DNA from: Parasphingopyxis sp. CP4
GTDB taxonomy: Bacteria > Pseudomonadota > Alphaproteobacteria > Sphingomonadales > Sphingomonadaceae
Assembly (NCBI RefSeq): GCF_013378055.1
Contig: NZ_CP051130.1
Location: 682,001 to 746,000, forward strand
Reading direction: 5' to 3'
Length of the DNA: 64,000 nucleotides
Part shown: piece after piece, positions 16,975 through 25,881 of the stretch
Layout: the number at the start of each line of letters is the position of its first letter
Position numbering within the stretch: position 1 is the first letter of the stretch
Notes under the pieces: model-generated
The model's input: only the letters and a program-made list of their open reading frames with translations
Databases searched by the model: none
What the model was told of the DNA's origin: nothing
Position numbers and translations under genes: made by a program

Positions 16975-18914
16975 CAGTAGGTCAGTATCGCGTTAAACAG
17001 GACGGAATAATATGTGCCTGATCGACGATCCTGAGCGAACAGGTCGGAAAAGCCATCGCTCGCATCAAATGCAGCGCCGGAAAGGCGGAACACGACATTC
17101 TGGATTCCCGACGGTCGATAGATTGCAGCGGCAGACAGATCATAGCCTATAGAGTTTGGAATGCTGCCCTCATTACGCAGCGCCTGCAGGCTACTGGTGT
17201 TTTCAAACCAGAGATGATTGGCATTGGCTGACAGTCTGAGCTCCGGAGTCAGATCGAAATCAGCGCCGATGCCGAGCAGTATAGTGCCCGGATTGTTGAA
17301 ATTGGACTGGCCCTGTTCTTTGGAGCTGCGCAGCGAATTGAGGATGCCATTACGGCCATTGACGCCAATCGCGCGGCCACCACCGGCAAATGGAATGACT
17401 TGACGGATCCAGTAACTTGTATCTGCACCAGCAAAGATCGGGTTCTCGAAGATCGCGTCAAAACCCCGCTCTGTATCGTCGTACGGATCGCCATCGCCAC
17501 TCGCATACAGGCCAGACAATCGGAACCGCATCCAGTCCACGTCATAGCTGATTTCGGCCGCCCCGAAATAGGCAAAGATATCTGCTGGTTCATCGGTGAA
17601 GAAGCTGTTCCTGTCTTCGCCCAGCGCCAGATAGGTTGAGGCGGATATGTTGAACCGCCCGATCCGTCCGTCCGCGTTATACCCCAGATAGACAACGTCA
17701 TAATTGCGCCCGCGTAAGCTGCCGAGCAGGGCCGGGCGCACCGGAAAACCGTTATCGTCAATCTCGACATCAGTGCGTTCGCGGTTGGCGTTATAGGTGA
17801 CGCTGAACTGGCTCGTCAGACCTGGAATGGGCAGATCCTGGCGATAGAGATTGGCGTGGAAGACATAGTCGCTGCGTGGCGTCGCGAAGACGTCGTTCAG
17901 CCCGGAATTGGTGTCCTTCTCCAGCCGCATGAACGCGGCCAAATTATACTGGAACCGGTTATTGTCCCGCGTACCAAACAGGCGCACGCCGAGCTGATTA
18001 TCCTGAAAGAGAAAACCGCGGAAATCTGCATTAAACGGTTGAATGCCAAGGCGAATGGAATCGAAGTCATAGCGACGCGATGTGTTGCGGAAGTGATAGT
18101 CGAAAAATAATTCCTGGACGCCGGTGAACCAGTCGAACCGATGACTGGGCCGACTCGGTTCGACAAACAGGATACGACGTTCGTTGACATCGACATAGTT
18201 GAACTGGGTTGCCAGGGTGACGCGATATTCGACATCGGGCGGCTTATAGGCCGTTGATCCCTTGAGCAGTGCAAATCCGGTGATGAAAGTCTGCGCAAGC
18301 ACAAGGCTATCGGCTTGGCCAAAGACATCGAGGCTGTCGGGTTCAGTTGTTGTTTGAACGCCGACCGGGGTCGGGAAACTGCGCGGCTCGATGACCGTAT
18401 CTGAAATGGCGTTCACAACCAGAAACCAATCATCGCCATTGATCGGTAACCAGTCTGGCAGATCGCCAAGTGGAATCGGACGATCGCCCTTCAGGGTGTT
18501 CTGATTATACGGGTCGAGGAGATTTTCGTTGACCCCGAGGCTTTCGACAATCCGCCAGCGATCTGGCACCGGAAACTCGTCGCCCGGAAAGGCCTGCGGC
18601 GGCGGCGCGCGCACCGCACCAACATTCTCCTGAGTTATCGGATCGGGCAGGTTGCGCTGTGGGACGCCGGGACGGCGGCGATCTTCGATGATCGTTTCAT
18701 CAGCGTCGCCGGGTTCCATTTCATCTTCGATCTGGATTTCGTTGAGGCCGGTTTCGTCTTCGCCTGGCACGCGCCGGCGCATCTGGCTGCCTTGCGGTTC
18801 AGCCGCCGATGCGACTGCCAGCGCTACCGACGACACAAAGGGTGGAGGCGGCCCAAAGGCTGCCGGAGCCTGCGTCGCAACAGCGATGCAGATAAGAGGG
18901 GCCACGGCCGCCAT
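16974..18914 (-). CDS. Outer-membrane beta-barrel protein of a multihaem cytochrome operon
   Basis: This 646-residue protein has an N-terminal export signal and an acidic, proline-rich linker (about residues 45-120). The rest is dominated by alternating amphipathic strands typical of a barrel (for example LGVRLFGTRDNNRFQYNLAAF), and the last residue is Tyr, as for BAM-inserted proteins. There are no haem sites. In porin-cytochrome complexes such as MtrAB, a barrel lets periplasmic haems contact surface haems. Here a barrel between a periplasmic pentahaem gene and a giant decahaem gene suggests the same function, but I see no clear MtrB signature. It starts 4 bases after the lipoprotein stop. 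Confidence 0.72.
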   Translation of the reverse strand: MAAVAPLICIAVATQAPAAFGPPPPFVSSVALAVASAAEPQGSQMRRRVPGEDETGLNEIQIEDEMEPGDADETIIEDRRRPGVPQRNLPDPITQENVGAVRAPPPQAFPGDEFPVPDRWRIVESLGVNENLLDPYNQNTLKGDRPIPLGDLPDWLPINGDDWFLVVNAISDTVIEPRSFPTPVGVQTTTEPDSLDVFGQADSLVLAQTFITGFALLKGSTAYKPPDVEYRVTLATQFNYVDVNERRILFVEPSRPSHRFDWFTGVQELFFDYHFRNTSRRYDFDSIRLGIQPFNADFRGFLFQDNQLGVRLFGTRDNNRFQYNLAAFMRLEKDTNSGLNDVFATPRSDYVFHANLYRQDLPIPGLTSQFSVTYNANRERTDVEIDDNGFPVRPALLGSLRGRNYDVVYLGYNADGRIGRFNISASTYLALGEDRNSFFTDEPADIFAYFGAAEISYDVDWMRFRLSGLYASGDGDPYDDTERGFDAIFENPIFAGADTSYWIRQVIPFAGGGRAIGVNGRNGILNSLRSSKEQGQSNFNNPGTILLGIGADFDLTPELRLSANANHLWFENTSSLQALRNEGSIPNSIGYDLSAAAIYRPSGIQNVVFRLSGAAFDASDGFSDLFAQDRRSGTYYSVLFNAILTY

Positions 18915-18918
18915 CTAT

Positions 18919-20907
18919 CTACAATCCCTGACAGACATTGTTTTCGTCCGTATCCAGAAATGGCGCAAAGGGGCAGTTCACATAGCGCAAGCGCACATCG
19001 GTCCCGCCAACATCGACGGTAATCCGATCGGCCCGGATCGACGGTGCTGCGTTATTGATGCCACCGACGCGGACGGACGCATTATGCGTACCGAGAAAAC
19101 TGATCATGTCATCCTGGTCGATACCGTCGCCCGAAACACCAATCCCGCCAATTAGCGCATTGCCGCGATAGATGGGCACGGAGCCAGGGAAAATCTGGAT
19201 ACCGTTTTCGAGCGGGTTCTGACCGGGAGCGACATCGGGTGTAGCGGTGCAGCGCGGTGGCGTGTCGGCGTTCATTCCGAATATGAATCCGACGTGGGTG
19301 AGGATGTTATCGAGGATCAGCGCGGATTGCAGGCCGGTCGAGAAGGGGTTGAAGCTGTCGATCGGCCGGGACAGGGGACCTTGCGGACGCCCGACTTCTC
19401 CATCCGGAAAATAGGGGCGGGAAAGATTGCCACCAGCCCGGTCCGAAAACGCAAATGCGCCGGTTAATGCGTTAGGGTCACCCAGAAAATCGCGCGTAGC
19501 CTGGACAAAAGACACAACATCCGCGCTCGGATTGCCCTGCAGTAATGTTGCGGCATTGGCACCGGAGAAGAATGTCGCTGTACGTGCTTTTTGCAACGAA
19601 ACATCAATCCCAAAGATCGGCGCATCGGGCGAGCGCACAATACCGAGCACTTCTCCATGTGTGTCGACAACCGAGATCGTAACCTCGGCCCGGCTATCGA
19701 GCGGCCTACGGATCTGCGCGCGGGCGCGCCGCATTACGATAAAGGCTTCCTCCAGCACGGCTGTGACTTCGGCGAGAGTAAGCGGTGTTGTGACATCGGC
19801 CCCGTCCGTTCCGGCGCGCAATGGGAAGCGGTTGGCCCCTGATCCGTCCGACAGGACAAACGCATCTCGGATCGAAAACTCGGCGGCTGTCGATGCACGT
19901 ATTCCGGATGCTTCTGCCCCATATGCCGTTCCAGCCAGAACACCGCCCGCCATATCGTAATAGCCAGCTACGCTAACCAGCGAGCCCGCTATGGCTGCAA
20001 ATGCTGGTGGCGAGTTCGGGTCGCTTTGAAAATCCGATGTGTCGGCATCGCTATATTTGAGCGTCGTGCCGTCAACGGGAATACGATCAGCCTGGATTGA
20101 TCGCGGTGCTTCGAAACCATTTGTTGCGGCGAGGCCAATTGCTTCCTCGTCGCTATTGTCATTGTCGAGCCGATTGGGATCGAACCCGTAAATGCCATCG
20201 CCCATTACGCCAACGCCGCCAATAACGACGCCATTGCGGTAGAGCGGAAATCCCCCCGGATCGGCGGAAAGGCCGAGGGGCGATCGTTTCGGTCCGATGA
20301 GTGCGTCCGCTCCCATCGCCGCGGTGAAGCGTTGGACAAGGTCGGAACACGGCAAAGCGCTAAATTGCACACCGAATAGCGGCCCGCTTTCAAGCCCAAC
20401 CGTTGTTGGAGCTGGCGGAAAATGTTCCTGTACAATTTCGCTGGCAGTGCGCGTCGAGAATGCATTCCCGCCCGAAGATAGATAGGCACCGGTTATCGCT
20501 TTGGCGATCGCGCCTGCCGCTGCGGCGGGCGCCGGCAGGGCTCGACCCTGCAAGTCAAAATCCGTGCCGGGAACCGACGGGACGCTCAATGAGAGATCCG
20601 CGCCTGTCATTGCATAGACGGCGAGGACATTGCCGACCCGATCGACGACGGCGATAGCCACGGGCAGCCCGCGTGCAGTCGCTTCCCCGGCAGCCTGCGC
20701 GATCACCTGCCGGACATCGGCCGCCGACAAAGATTCCTGCGCGGGTACCGCATATTGGGTCACGGCCGGCGGCGGAGGAGGGGGCGGAGCAGGCGCTGGA
20801 TTCCCTTGCGTATTGCCCGGAGTCCCGCCGCTACCGCCGCCACCGCATGCGGCGAGGGCAAAGGCGCTGGCCGTCAGCAGTGCAGTTAATCGCTTGTCCG
20901 TCTTCAC
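18919..20907 (-). CDS. Lipoprotein with two GlcG/HbpS (DUF336) haem-binding-type domains
   Basis: The 662 residues begin with a lipoprotein signal ending in a lipobox (Leu-Ala-Ala-Cys21), followed by a Gly- and Pro-rich linker. Two copies of the GlcG/HbpS fold follow, at about 55-280 and 380-640. Their related ends read GVGVMGDGIYG...IQADRIPVDG and GIGVSGDGIDQ...IRADRITVDV, showing internal duplication. HbpS-like proteins bind haem or act in redox stress sensing in other bacteria. Here the role is unknown, but membership of the cytochrome operon suggests haem handling or an electron-transfer accessory at the envelope. It starts with GTG in a 4-base GTGA overlap with the pentahaem gene, implying translational coupling. 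Confidence 0.8.
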   Translation of the reverse strand: MKTDKRLTALLTASAFALAACGGGGSGGTPGNTQGNPAPAPPPPPPPAVTQYAVPAQESLSAADVRQVIAQAAGEATARGLPVAIAVVDRVGNVLAVYAMTGADLSLSVPSVPGTDFDLQGRALPAPAAAAGAIAKAITGAYLSSGGNAFSTRTASEIVQEHFPPAPTTVGLESGPLFGVQFSALPCSDLVQRFTAAMGADALIGPKRSPLGLSADPGGFPLYRNGVVIGGVGVMGDGIYGFDPNRLDNDNSDEEAIGLAATNGFEAPRSIQADRIPVDGTTLKYSDADTSDFQSDPNSPPAFAAIAGSLVSVAGYYDMAGGVLAGTAYGAEASGIRASTAAEFSIRDAFVLSDGSGANRFPLRAGTDGADVTTPLTLAEVTAVLEEAFIVMRRARAQIRRPLDSRAEVTISVVDTHGEVLGIVRSPDAPIFGIDVSLQKARTATFFSGANAATLLQGNPSADVVSFVQATRDFLGDPNALTGAFAFSDRAGGNLSRPYFPDGEVGRPQGPLSRPIDSFNPFSTGLQSALILDNILTHVGFIFGMNADTPPRCTATPDVAPGQNPLENGIQIFPGSVPIYRGNALIGGIGVSGDGIDQDDMISFLGTHNASVRVGGINNAAPSIRADRITVDVGGTDVRLRYVNCPFAPFLDTDENNVCQGL

Positions 20908-22298
20908 CGGAGCCGTCCTATGGCAGTGGAAGCGCGTCGCAGGGCTTGGCGGAACTCGAGCGGTCGGTACGAATTGGGTTCGCGCACGGCGGCATAGGCC
21001 GCGTTGATGTCAGCGCGAATGCCGCGGACTGATGCCTCGGTAAGTGTTCCTTGGCTGACCAGCGCATTCAGTAAGGTGTCGGTGGCCATCACCGCCTGCA
21101 CGCTGCCTTCGTAATCGGTGTAGCGAGGCTGGATTGCTTCGGAAGAAACGGCGACAATGATTGCGAAGCTTTGTTGCCGGTTGAAGCTGGCTGAGGCGAA
21201 GGCATTGCTAAGCTGGCGAGCACTATCCCTCAAACGTGCGGCAGCCGCGGTTGCGGCGCTTCGGCCTTCGGCCATCGCTCCGTGGAATGCGCGACTGTCC
21301 CTATCGAACCTATCGGCGAGGCTGGGAGCGATAACCCGCGCTGCCGCAGCCAGCATGATTATGTTTTCGTCTTGATAGGATGGAAAGCCATTGGGGATTG
21401 GGCGGGACGGATTAGCGATCCCTGTGGGCCTGGCATTCGGATCGTCATAGATCCGTCGATGGCATGTATGGCAATCGAAGAAGAAGAATTCGGGAAACAG
21501 GCCTTCTGTGCCGAAGCGCTGGTTCTGGAATAGCGTGAGCGAGCGTTCAAGTGCGGTTGCCTGGCCGACAGCCCACATGCGGACATGATTGGTCCGGCCC
21601 TTGCGACGCGAATAATCGCCATCTTCGTCGTGATGCTGTTGCAGGGTTGAGAAAAGATCGAGCTCAAACACAAGGCGGGGATGGCCGGCCGCCATGATCC
21701 GATGATCGACAAATTGGCCTTCAGCTGTGCTGCCGAAATGACAGTTAAGGCACATTGATGCCCGTGCTCTTGGATCTTCCAATGGGTAGAGGCCGCGCGA
21801 GACATTTGCGGCATGGGTGTTGCCGACAGCATAGTGACTGGCGAGCCAGCCGGTTTCGCCGCCGCCAGCACCGCCATGGCAGGACTCGCAGCTTACGCCA
21901 TCGGAAAGCTGGAAGCGCGGACCGCGACGCGATGCGGGGACATAGTCGCTATGGCAGCCAAGGCACATTGTCGCGCTTGCCGGATTACCAATGCCCAATT
22001 CGTTGGCGATGCGTTGTGAGCGAGGGTTTGTGAGAACGGCATATGCTCGACTGTGCGACCCGGTCGCGCTGGATGGTTCCTGCCATCGCATCAGTTCGTC
22101 CTGGCGAACCACGGCGCCGTCGGCTTCTTGCCGACCATGACAGGTGGTTCCGCCACAGCTCGCGACGCCGACATGGGTGTTGGCAGAGGTTTGCGCAGCG
22201 GCAGCTGTCGCGTCATTCGATTGGCCGAGACCGACCGAGAAGCCAATTGCTGCTGCAATGGCCGACAGTCCGATTGCCCACTTCGCTTTACCCGCCAT
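20904..22298 (-). CDS. Pentahaem cytochrome c, cytochrome c554-like
   Basis: This 464-residue exported protein has a signal or anchor helix at about 6-25. Four CxxCH sites lie at Cys112, Cys137, Cys183 and Cys276. A fifth, atypical site near the N-terminus reads C-G-G-T-T-C-H (Cys48), a CX4CH spacing. The arrangement, with a long helical C-terminus after the last haem, resembles the cytochrome c554 group. It is the first gene of a four-gene minus operon and may carry electrons through the periplasm to the barrel and decahaem proteins. I chose the ATG at 22298 because AGGGGGAGG lies 3 bases upstream; a TTG at 22328 in frame lacks this. Confidence 0.83.
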   Translation of the reverse strand: MAGKAKWAIGLSAIAAAIGFSVGLGQSNDATAAAAQTSANTHVGVASCGGTTCHGRQEADGAVVRQDELMRWQEPSSATGSHSRAYAVLTNPRSQRIANELGIGNPASATMCLGCHSDYVPASRRGPRFQLSDGVSCESCHGGAGGGETGWLASHYAVGNTHAANVSRGLYPLEDPRARASMCLNCHFGSTAEGQFVDHRIMAAGHPRLVFELDLFSTLQQHHDEDGDYSRRKGRTNHVRMWAVGQATALERSLTLFQNQRFGTEGLFPEFFFFDCHTCHRRIYDDPNARPTGIANPSRPIPNGFPSYQDENIIMLAAAARVIAPSLADRFDRDSRAFHGAMAEGRSAATAAAARLRDSARQLSNAFASASFNRQQSFAIIVAVSSEAIQPRYTDYEGSVQAVMATDTLLNALVSQGTLTEASVRGIRADINAAYAAVREPNSYRPLEFRQALRRASTAIGRLR

Positions 22299-22394
22299 AA
22301 ACCTCCCCCTGGCGTGGTATTCGATCAAGACGGACGCATTCGCATCCCTTCGAATTTTCGCGACCCCGTCTTGGCTAAACTTATGTTCTTTCTT

Positions 22395-22413
22395 GGCGCT
22401 TCTGGCAAGCGCC
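22395..22413 (-). terminator. GC-rich stem-loop between DUF1428 and cytochrome genes
   Basis: GGCGCTT (22395-22401) and AAGCGCC (22407-22413) form a 7-bp perfect stem with a 5-base loop, 43 bases after the DUF1428 stop and upstream of the pentahaem start. No U-run follows on either strand, so it may be a Rho-dependent or RNA-stability element, not a classical intrinsic terminator. Confidence 0.35.
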
Positions 22414-22455
22414 TAAAAGGCTTGGGCGCAATGGAAAATTAGCCTTTTTCGAGCT

Positions 22456-23187
22456 TCATTCGCTCGGTCGCCCATCCATCAACACTTCGAAACCACCGAA
22501 TATCAGGCGGGATCCATCTAGCGGCATTTCCGATCCGGGTTTTGGCATGCGATCATCGCTCTGGAGATTGGGCATTGCAGCGCTGTGCGCCTCCTTGGAG
22601 GGCCAGGCGGTGAAGCCAAATACGACGACGTCATCCGGCGCAGCTTTAACGGCGCGCTTCAAGTCTGTGGTCTCGCCATCGGCAATATCGGTGCCCCAAC
22701 AATCATAGGCAGCAAGGGCACCATGATCGGAAGCAATCTCTCCCATCGTTGCGGCCATCGTCTCGAACGCGGCTTTGTTGTCTTGTGGAACCGGTGCGAC
22801 ATAGCCTTGGACATAGCCGACCGTATCGCTTGCCCGGTTGATTTCGGACAGTGTTTCGAAGCCGCCATAGATCATGCGTTTGCCGTCGAACGGATTGCTG
22901 GGCGGTTCGGCCATCCGTTCATCGGCAGTCATTTTTTCCATGGCTTGATCGCAGAATTCTTTCGACTCCCAGATGATCCAGGAGAAGACGATATTCTCAT
23001 CATCTTCAGCGCTCACGGCGCGGAAAAAATCGGTGTTCGATCCGCGCTGGACTGCGTCGCCCCAACATTCCACAATGCGCTGGGCACCATAGTCGAAGAA
23101 AAGCGGGGCAACGCTGGTTGCCAAAACGCGATAGGCTTCCTTGTTCGCTGTCGGAACCGGAATGACAAAACCTTGGACGTAGCTCAT
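22456..23187 (-). CDS. Tandem DUF1428 protein
   Basis: DUF1428 proteins are usually about 115-120 residues long and of ferredoxin-like (dimeric alpha-beta barrel) fold. This one has 243 residues and contains two copies: copy one from SYVQGFVIPVPTANKEAY to RMIYGGFETL, and copy two from GYVQGYVAPVPQDNKAAF to RLIFGGFEVL. Each has the conserved FxWxxWxSKE-type segment (FSWIIWESKE and FGFTAWPSKE). A fused pair would act as a built-in dimer. The biochemical function of the family is not established. It lies 24 bases after the TPP-enzyme gene on the same strand and probably shares its transcript. Confidence 0.8.
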   Translation of the reverse strand: MSYVQGFVIPVPTANKEAYRVLATSVAPLFFDYGAQRIVECWGDAVQRGSNTDFFRAVSAEDDENIVFSWIIWESKEFCDQAMEKMTADERMAEPPSNPFDGKRMIYGGFETLSEINRASDTVGYVQGYVAPVPQDNKAAFETMAATMGEIASDHGALAAYDCWGTDIADGETTDLKRAVKAAPDDVVVFGFTAWPSKEAHSAAMPNLQSDDRMPKPGSEMPLDGSRLIFGGFEVLMDGRPSE

Positions 23188-23211
23188 ATTGCTCTCCGCG
23201 ATGATGCGGGA

Positions 23212-24861
23212 TCAAAGGTCCAGCTTGGCGCTCAACTCCTTGATCTCATGGTTGAGAATGCGGTCATTGTCCGAATAATCGACCGGACAATCGATCAGAT
23301 GCACGCCGTCGCTTCCAAGACATGTCGCGAGCAACTCTTTCAGATGATCGGCGCTTTCAACGCGATGCCCATTTGCGCCATAACTCTCGGCATATTTGAC
23401 GAAATCCGGATTACCGAAGGTCAGGCCATAATCCTTGAAACCCATATTGGCCTGTTTCCAACGGATCATCCCATAGGCGTCATCGCGCAAGATCAGCACC
23501 GTGATGTTGAGGCCAAGCCGAACCGCTGTTTCCATCTCCTGGCTATTCATCATGAACCCGCCATCGCCGCAGATCGCCATCACCTTGCGATCCGGATAGA
23601 CCATCGCCGACCCCATTGCCGAGGGCAGGCCGGCACCCATTGTTGCCAGCGCATTGTCGAGCAGAACGGTATTCGCCTGGCGCGCGGCATAGTTGCGCGC
23701 AAACCAGATCTTGTAGACGCCATTGTCGAGCGTGATGATCCCGTCGGCCGGCATCGCTTCGCGCACGCATTTCACAAGATGCGGCGGATAGATCGGGAAT
23801 CGCATATCGTCATCAAGGCTTGCTGTGTGCTCGACCTCTGCATCACGCGCCTTCAGCATCTTTTGGAAGTTCCAATGACCTTGCGGCAGAATGTCTTCCT
23901 TGATCTGCCAGATCGCGTTGGCGATATCGCCGATCACTTCGACCTGGGGGAAATAGACCGGATCGACCTCTGCCGGGATGCAGCTGACATGGATCACTTC
24001 GGCCCCGCCGCGTTTCATGAAGAACGGCGGTTTTTCAATCACATCATGACCAATATTGACGATCAAATCGGCCGCCTCAATCGCGCGATGGACGAAGTCT
24101 CCCGCCGATAGCGCTGCACAACCCAGATATTTTTCGCTCGTTTCGTCGATCACACCTTTACCCAGCTGAGTGGTGACAAAGGGGATACCGGTCTTCTCGA
24201 CAAATTGTGTGAGCATGCGGCTCGACATGGTCCGGTTGGCACCGCCACCGATCACCAGAACCGGTGATTTTGCCGCTTCGAGGCGCTTCGTTGCAGCGCG
24301 AATGGCTTTCGCTTCTGCGATTGGCCGGCGGCTGAGGCTCGGCGGGATCGGCGTCATGTCGCTCGGCTCTTCGGCGATATCTTCCGGGAATTCGAGATGC
24401 GTAGCACCGGGCTTCTCGGTTGTTGCAATGCGGAAGGCTTCGCGGACGCGCGAGGGGATATTGTCGCCCGACGCGAGTTGGTGCGTAAATTTGGTGATCG
24501 GACCCATCATGTCGACCACATCTAGGATCTGGAAGCGGCCCTGTTTCGAACTCTTGATTGGCTTTTGGCCGGTGATCATCAGGATCGGCATCCCGCCAAG
24601 TTGGGCATAAGCAGCGGCGGTTACGAAGTTGGTTGCGCCAGGCCCCAACGTTGCCAAGCATACGCCAACTTTGCCGGTATGGCGGCCATATGTTGCCGCC
24701 ATAAATCCGGCTCCCTGCTCGTGACGGGTGAGGATCAGGTCAATATTGGAATTTGAAAGGCTTTCGAGAAAATCGAGATTTTCTTCGCCCGGAACGCCGA
24801 ACACATATTCGACGCCTTCTTCCTCCAGGCACTGAATGAATAAATCGGATGCCTTGGTCAT
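23212..24861 (-). CDS. Acetolactate synthase-like thiamine diphosphate enzyme
   Basis: This 549-residue ThDP enzyme has the three-domain layout of acetolactate synthase and acetohydroxyacid synthase large subunits. The catalytic Glu lies in RHEQGAGFMA, and the ThDP/Mg motif starts at GDGGFMMNSQE and ends near the following Asn-rich strand. No small regulatory subunit gene is adjacent, as is usual for catabolic AlsS-type or other orphan enzymes. The product could be acetolactate from pyruvate, but related decarboxylases share the motifs. I chose the ATG at 24861, which has GGGGGAGAACGAGG just upstream; an in-frame start at 24885 would add eight poorly conserved residues. Confidence 0.82.
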   Translation of the reverse strand: MTKASDLFIQCLEEEGVEYVFGVPGEENLDFLESLSNSNIDLILTRHEQGAGFMAATYGRHTGKVGVCLATLGPGATNFVTAAAYAQLGGMPILMITGQKPIKSSKQGRFQILDVVDMMGPITKFTHQLASGDNIPSRVREAFRIATTEKPGATHLEFPEDIAEEPSDMTPIPPSLSRRPIAEAKAIRAATKRLEAAKSPVLVIGGGANRTMSSRMLTQFVEKTGIPFVTTQLGKGVIDETSEKYLGCAALSAGDFVHRAIEAADLIVNIGHDVIEKPPFFMKRGGAEVIHVSCIPAEVDPVYFPQVEVIGDIANAIWQIKEDILPQGHWNFQKMLKARDAEVEHTASLDDDMRFPIYPPHLVKCVREAMPADGIITLDNGVYKIWFARNYAARQANTVLLDNALATMGAGLPSAMGSAMVYPDRKVMAICGDGGFMMNSQEMETAVRLGLNITVLILRDDAYGMIRWKQANMGFKDYGLTFGNPDFVKYAESYGANGHRVESADHLKELLATCLGSDGVHLIDCPVDYSDNDRILNHEIKELSAKLDL

Positions 24862-24939
24862 CCTCGTTCTCCCCCTCATGAGCACTCAGTTCGGCAAACC
24901 CGGGAGAAGGGTACACAGGCGCGGCCTGCGCGTCACGCA

Positions 24940-25881
24940 TCAATAACCCAGATTGAGATCCGCAACCGATATCATCGGTTCACCGCTGCGATAGCGTTTG
25001 AGATTTTCAACAAAACGCTGGCCGGCACGCTCGAACATGCGGGTCGTTGCGTTGCCGGACATATGCGAGGTTATGAAGATATTGGGGGCGGTCCAAAGTG
25101 GGTCATCGGACGGCAAGGGTTCAGGTGTCACAGTATCAAGAAAAGCGCCACCAATTGTCTTGGCTTCAAGCGCTGAGATCAGGGCAGGCTGGTCGACCAG
25201 TGAGCCGCGCGCAATATTCACCAGCCATGCACTGTCCTTCATGGCTGCCAACTCGGCAGTTCCAATCATATGCTGTGTTTCATCGGTTGCAGGCGCGGCA
25301 AGAATAACCCAGTCAAATTCGCCAAGGCGTGATCGCCAATCATCCGGGCCAATGGCGCTTCCGTCGGAAACCGGAGTGCGGCGCACAGCTGTGATATCGG
25401 CATTGAAACCGGAAAGCGTCTTCGCAACCTGCTGGCCTATTGCGCCATACCCAATGATCAGCACCTTGCTTTCAAACAACTCGCTATTGCCAGGCGGACC
25501 GTTCAGCCATTCTTTTTTAGCTTGCGAATCCAGTAATTTATCGACGCGCTTTGACGCGGCGAGCATGCCCATAACGACATATTCCGCGATCGGAATGGCG
25601 TTGATCCCTGTACCGTTGGTCACGATCGTGCCGCGTTCCCGCAAGGCGTCGACGGGAAAATGTTCGATCCCGGCATAGATGGAGTTGAGCCATTTGAGAT
25701 TGGTGGCGGCGGAGATGATCTCTCCCATTTTCGGCTTGTCATACATATCGAACCAGCCAATCTCGACCGTGTCGGCAATCTCCAGTGCCTGGTCCCCACT
25801 ATCAAACCAGGTGACATCAAGACCATCGAGCTGACCTTCGACAAGCGGGCGTATCAGCGAGGCGATTGCGGCTTTGGTCAT
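24940..25881 (-). CDS. D-isomer-specific 2-hydroxyacid dehydrogenase
   Basis: This 313-residue NAD(P)-dependent dehydrogenase reduces 2-oxoacids or oxidises D-2-hydroxyacids. The Rossmann motif is IGYGAIGQQVA. The catalytic triad is seen as Arg in NIARGSLVD, Glu in VTPEPLPSDD and His in ITSHMSG. The substrate is not clear from sequence; the short form resembles glyoxylate/hydroxypyruvate-reductase-like members. Its ATG overlaps by 4 bases the stop of cysS, so it is translated from the cysS transcript; the TPP enzyme gene follows after 78 bases. Confidence 0.88.
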   Translation of the reverse strand: MTKAAIASLIRPLVEGQLDGLDVTWFDSGDQALEIADTVEIGWFDMYDKPKMGEIISAATNLKWLNSIYAGIEHFPVDALRERGTIVTNGTGINAIPIAEYVVMGMLAASKRVDKLLDSQAKKEWLNGPPGNSELFESKVLIIGYGAIGQQVAKTLSGFNADITAVRRTPVSDGSAIGPDDWRSRLGEFDWVILAAPATDETQHMIGTAELAAMKDSAWLVNIARGSLVDQPALISALEAKTIGGAFLDTVTPEPLPSDDPLWTAPNIFITSHMSGNATTRMFERAGQRFVENLKRYRSGEPMISVADLNLGY

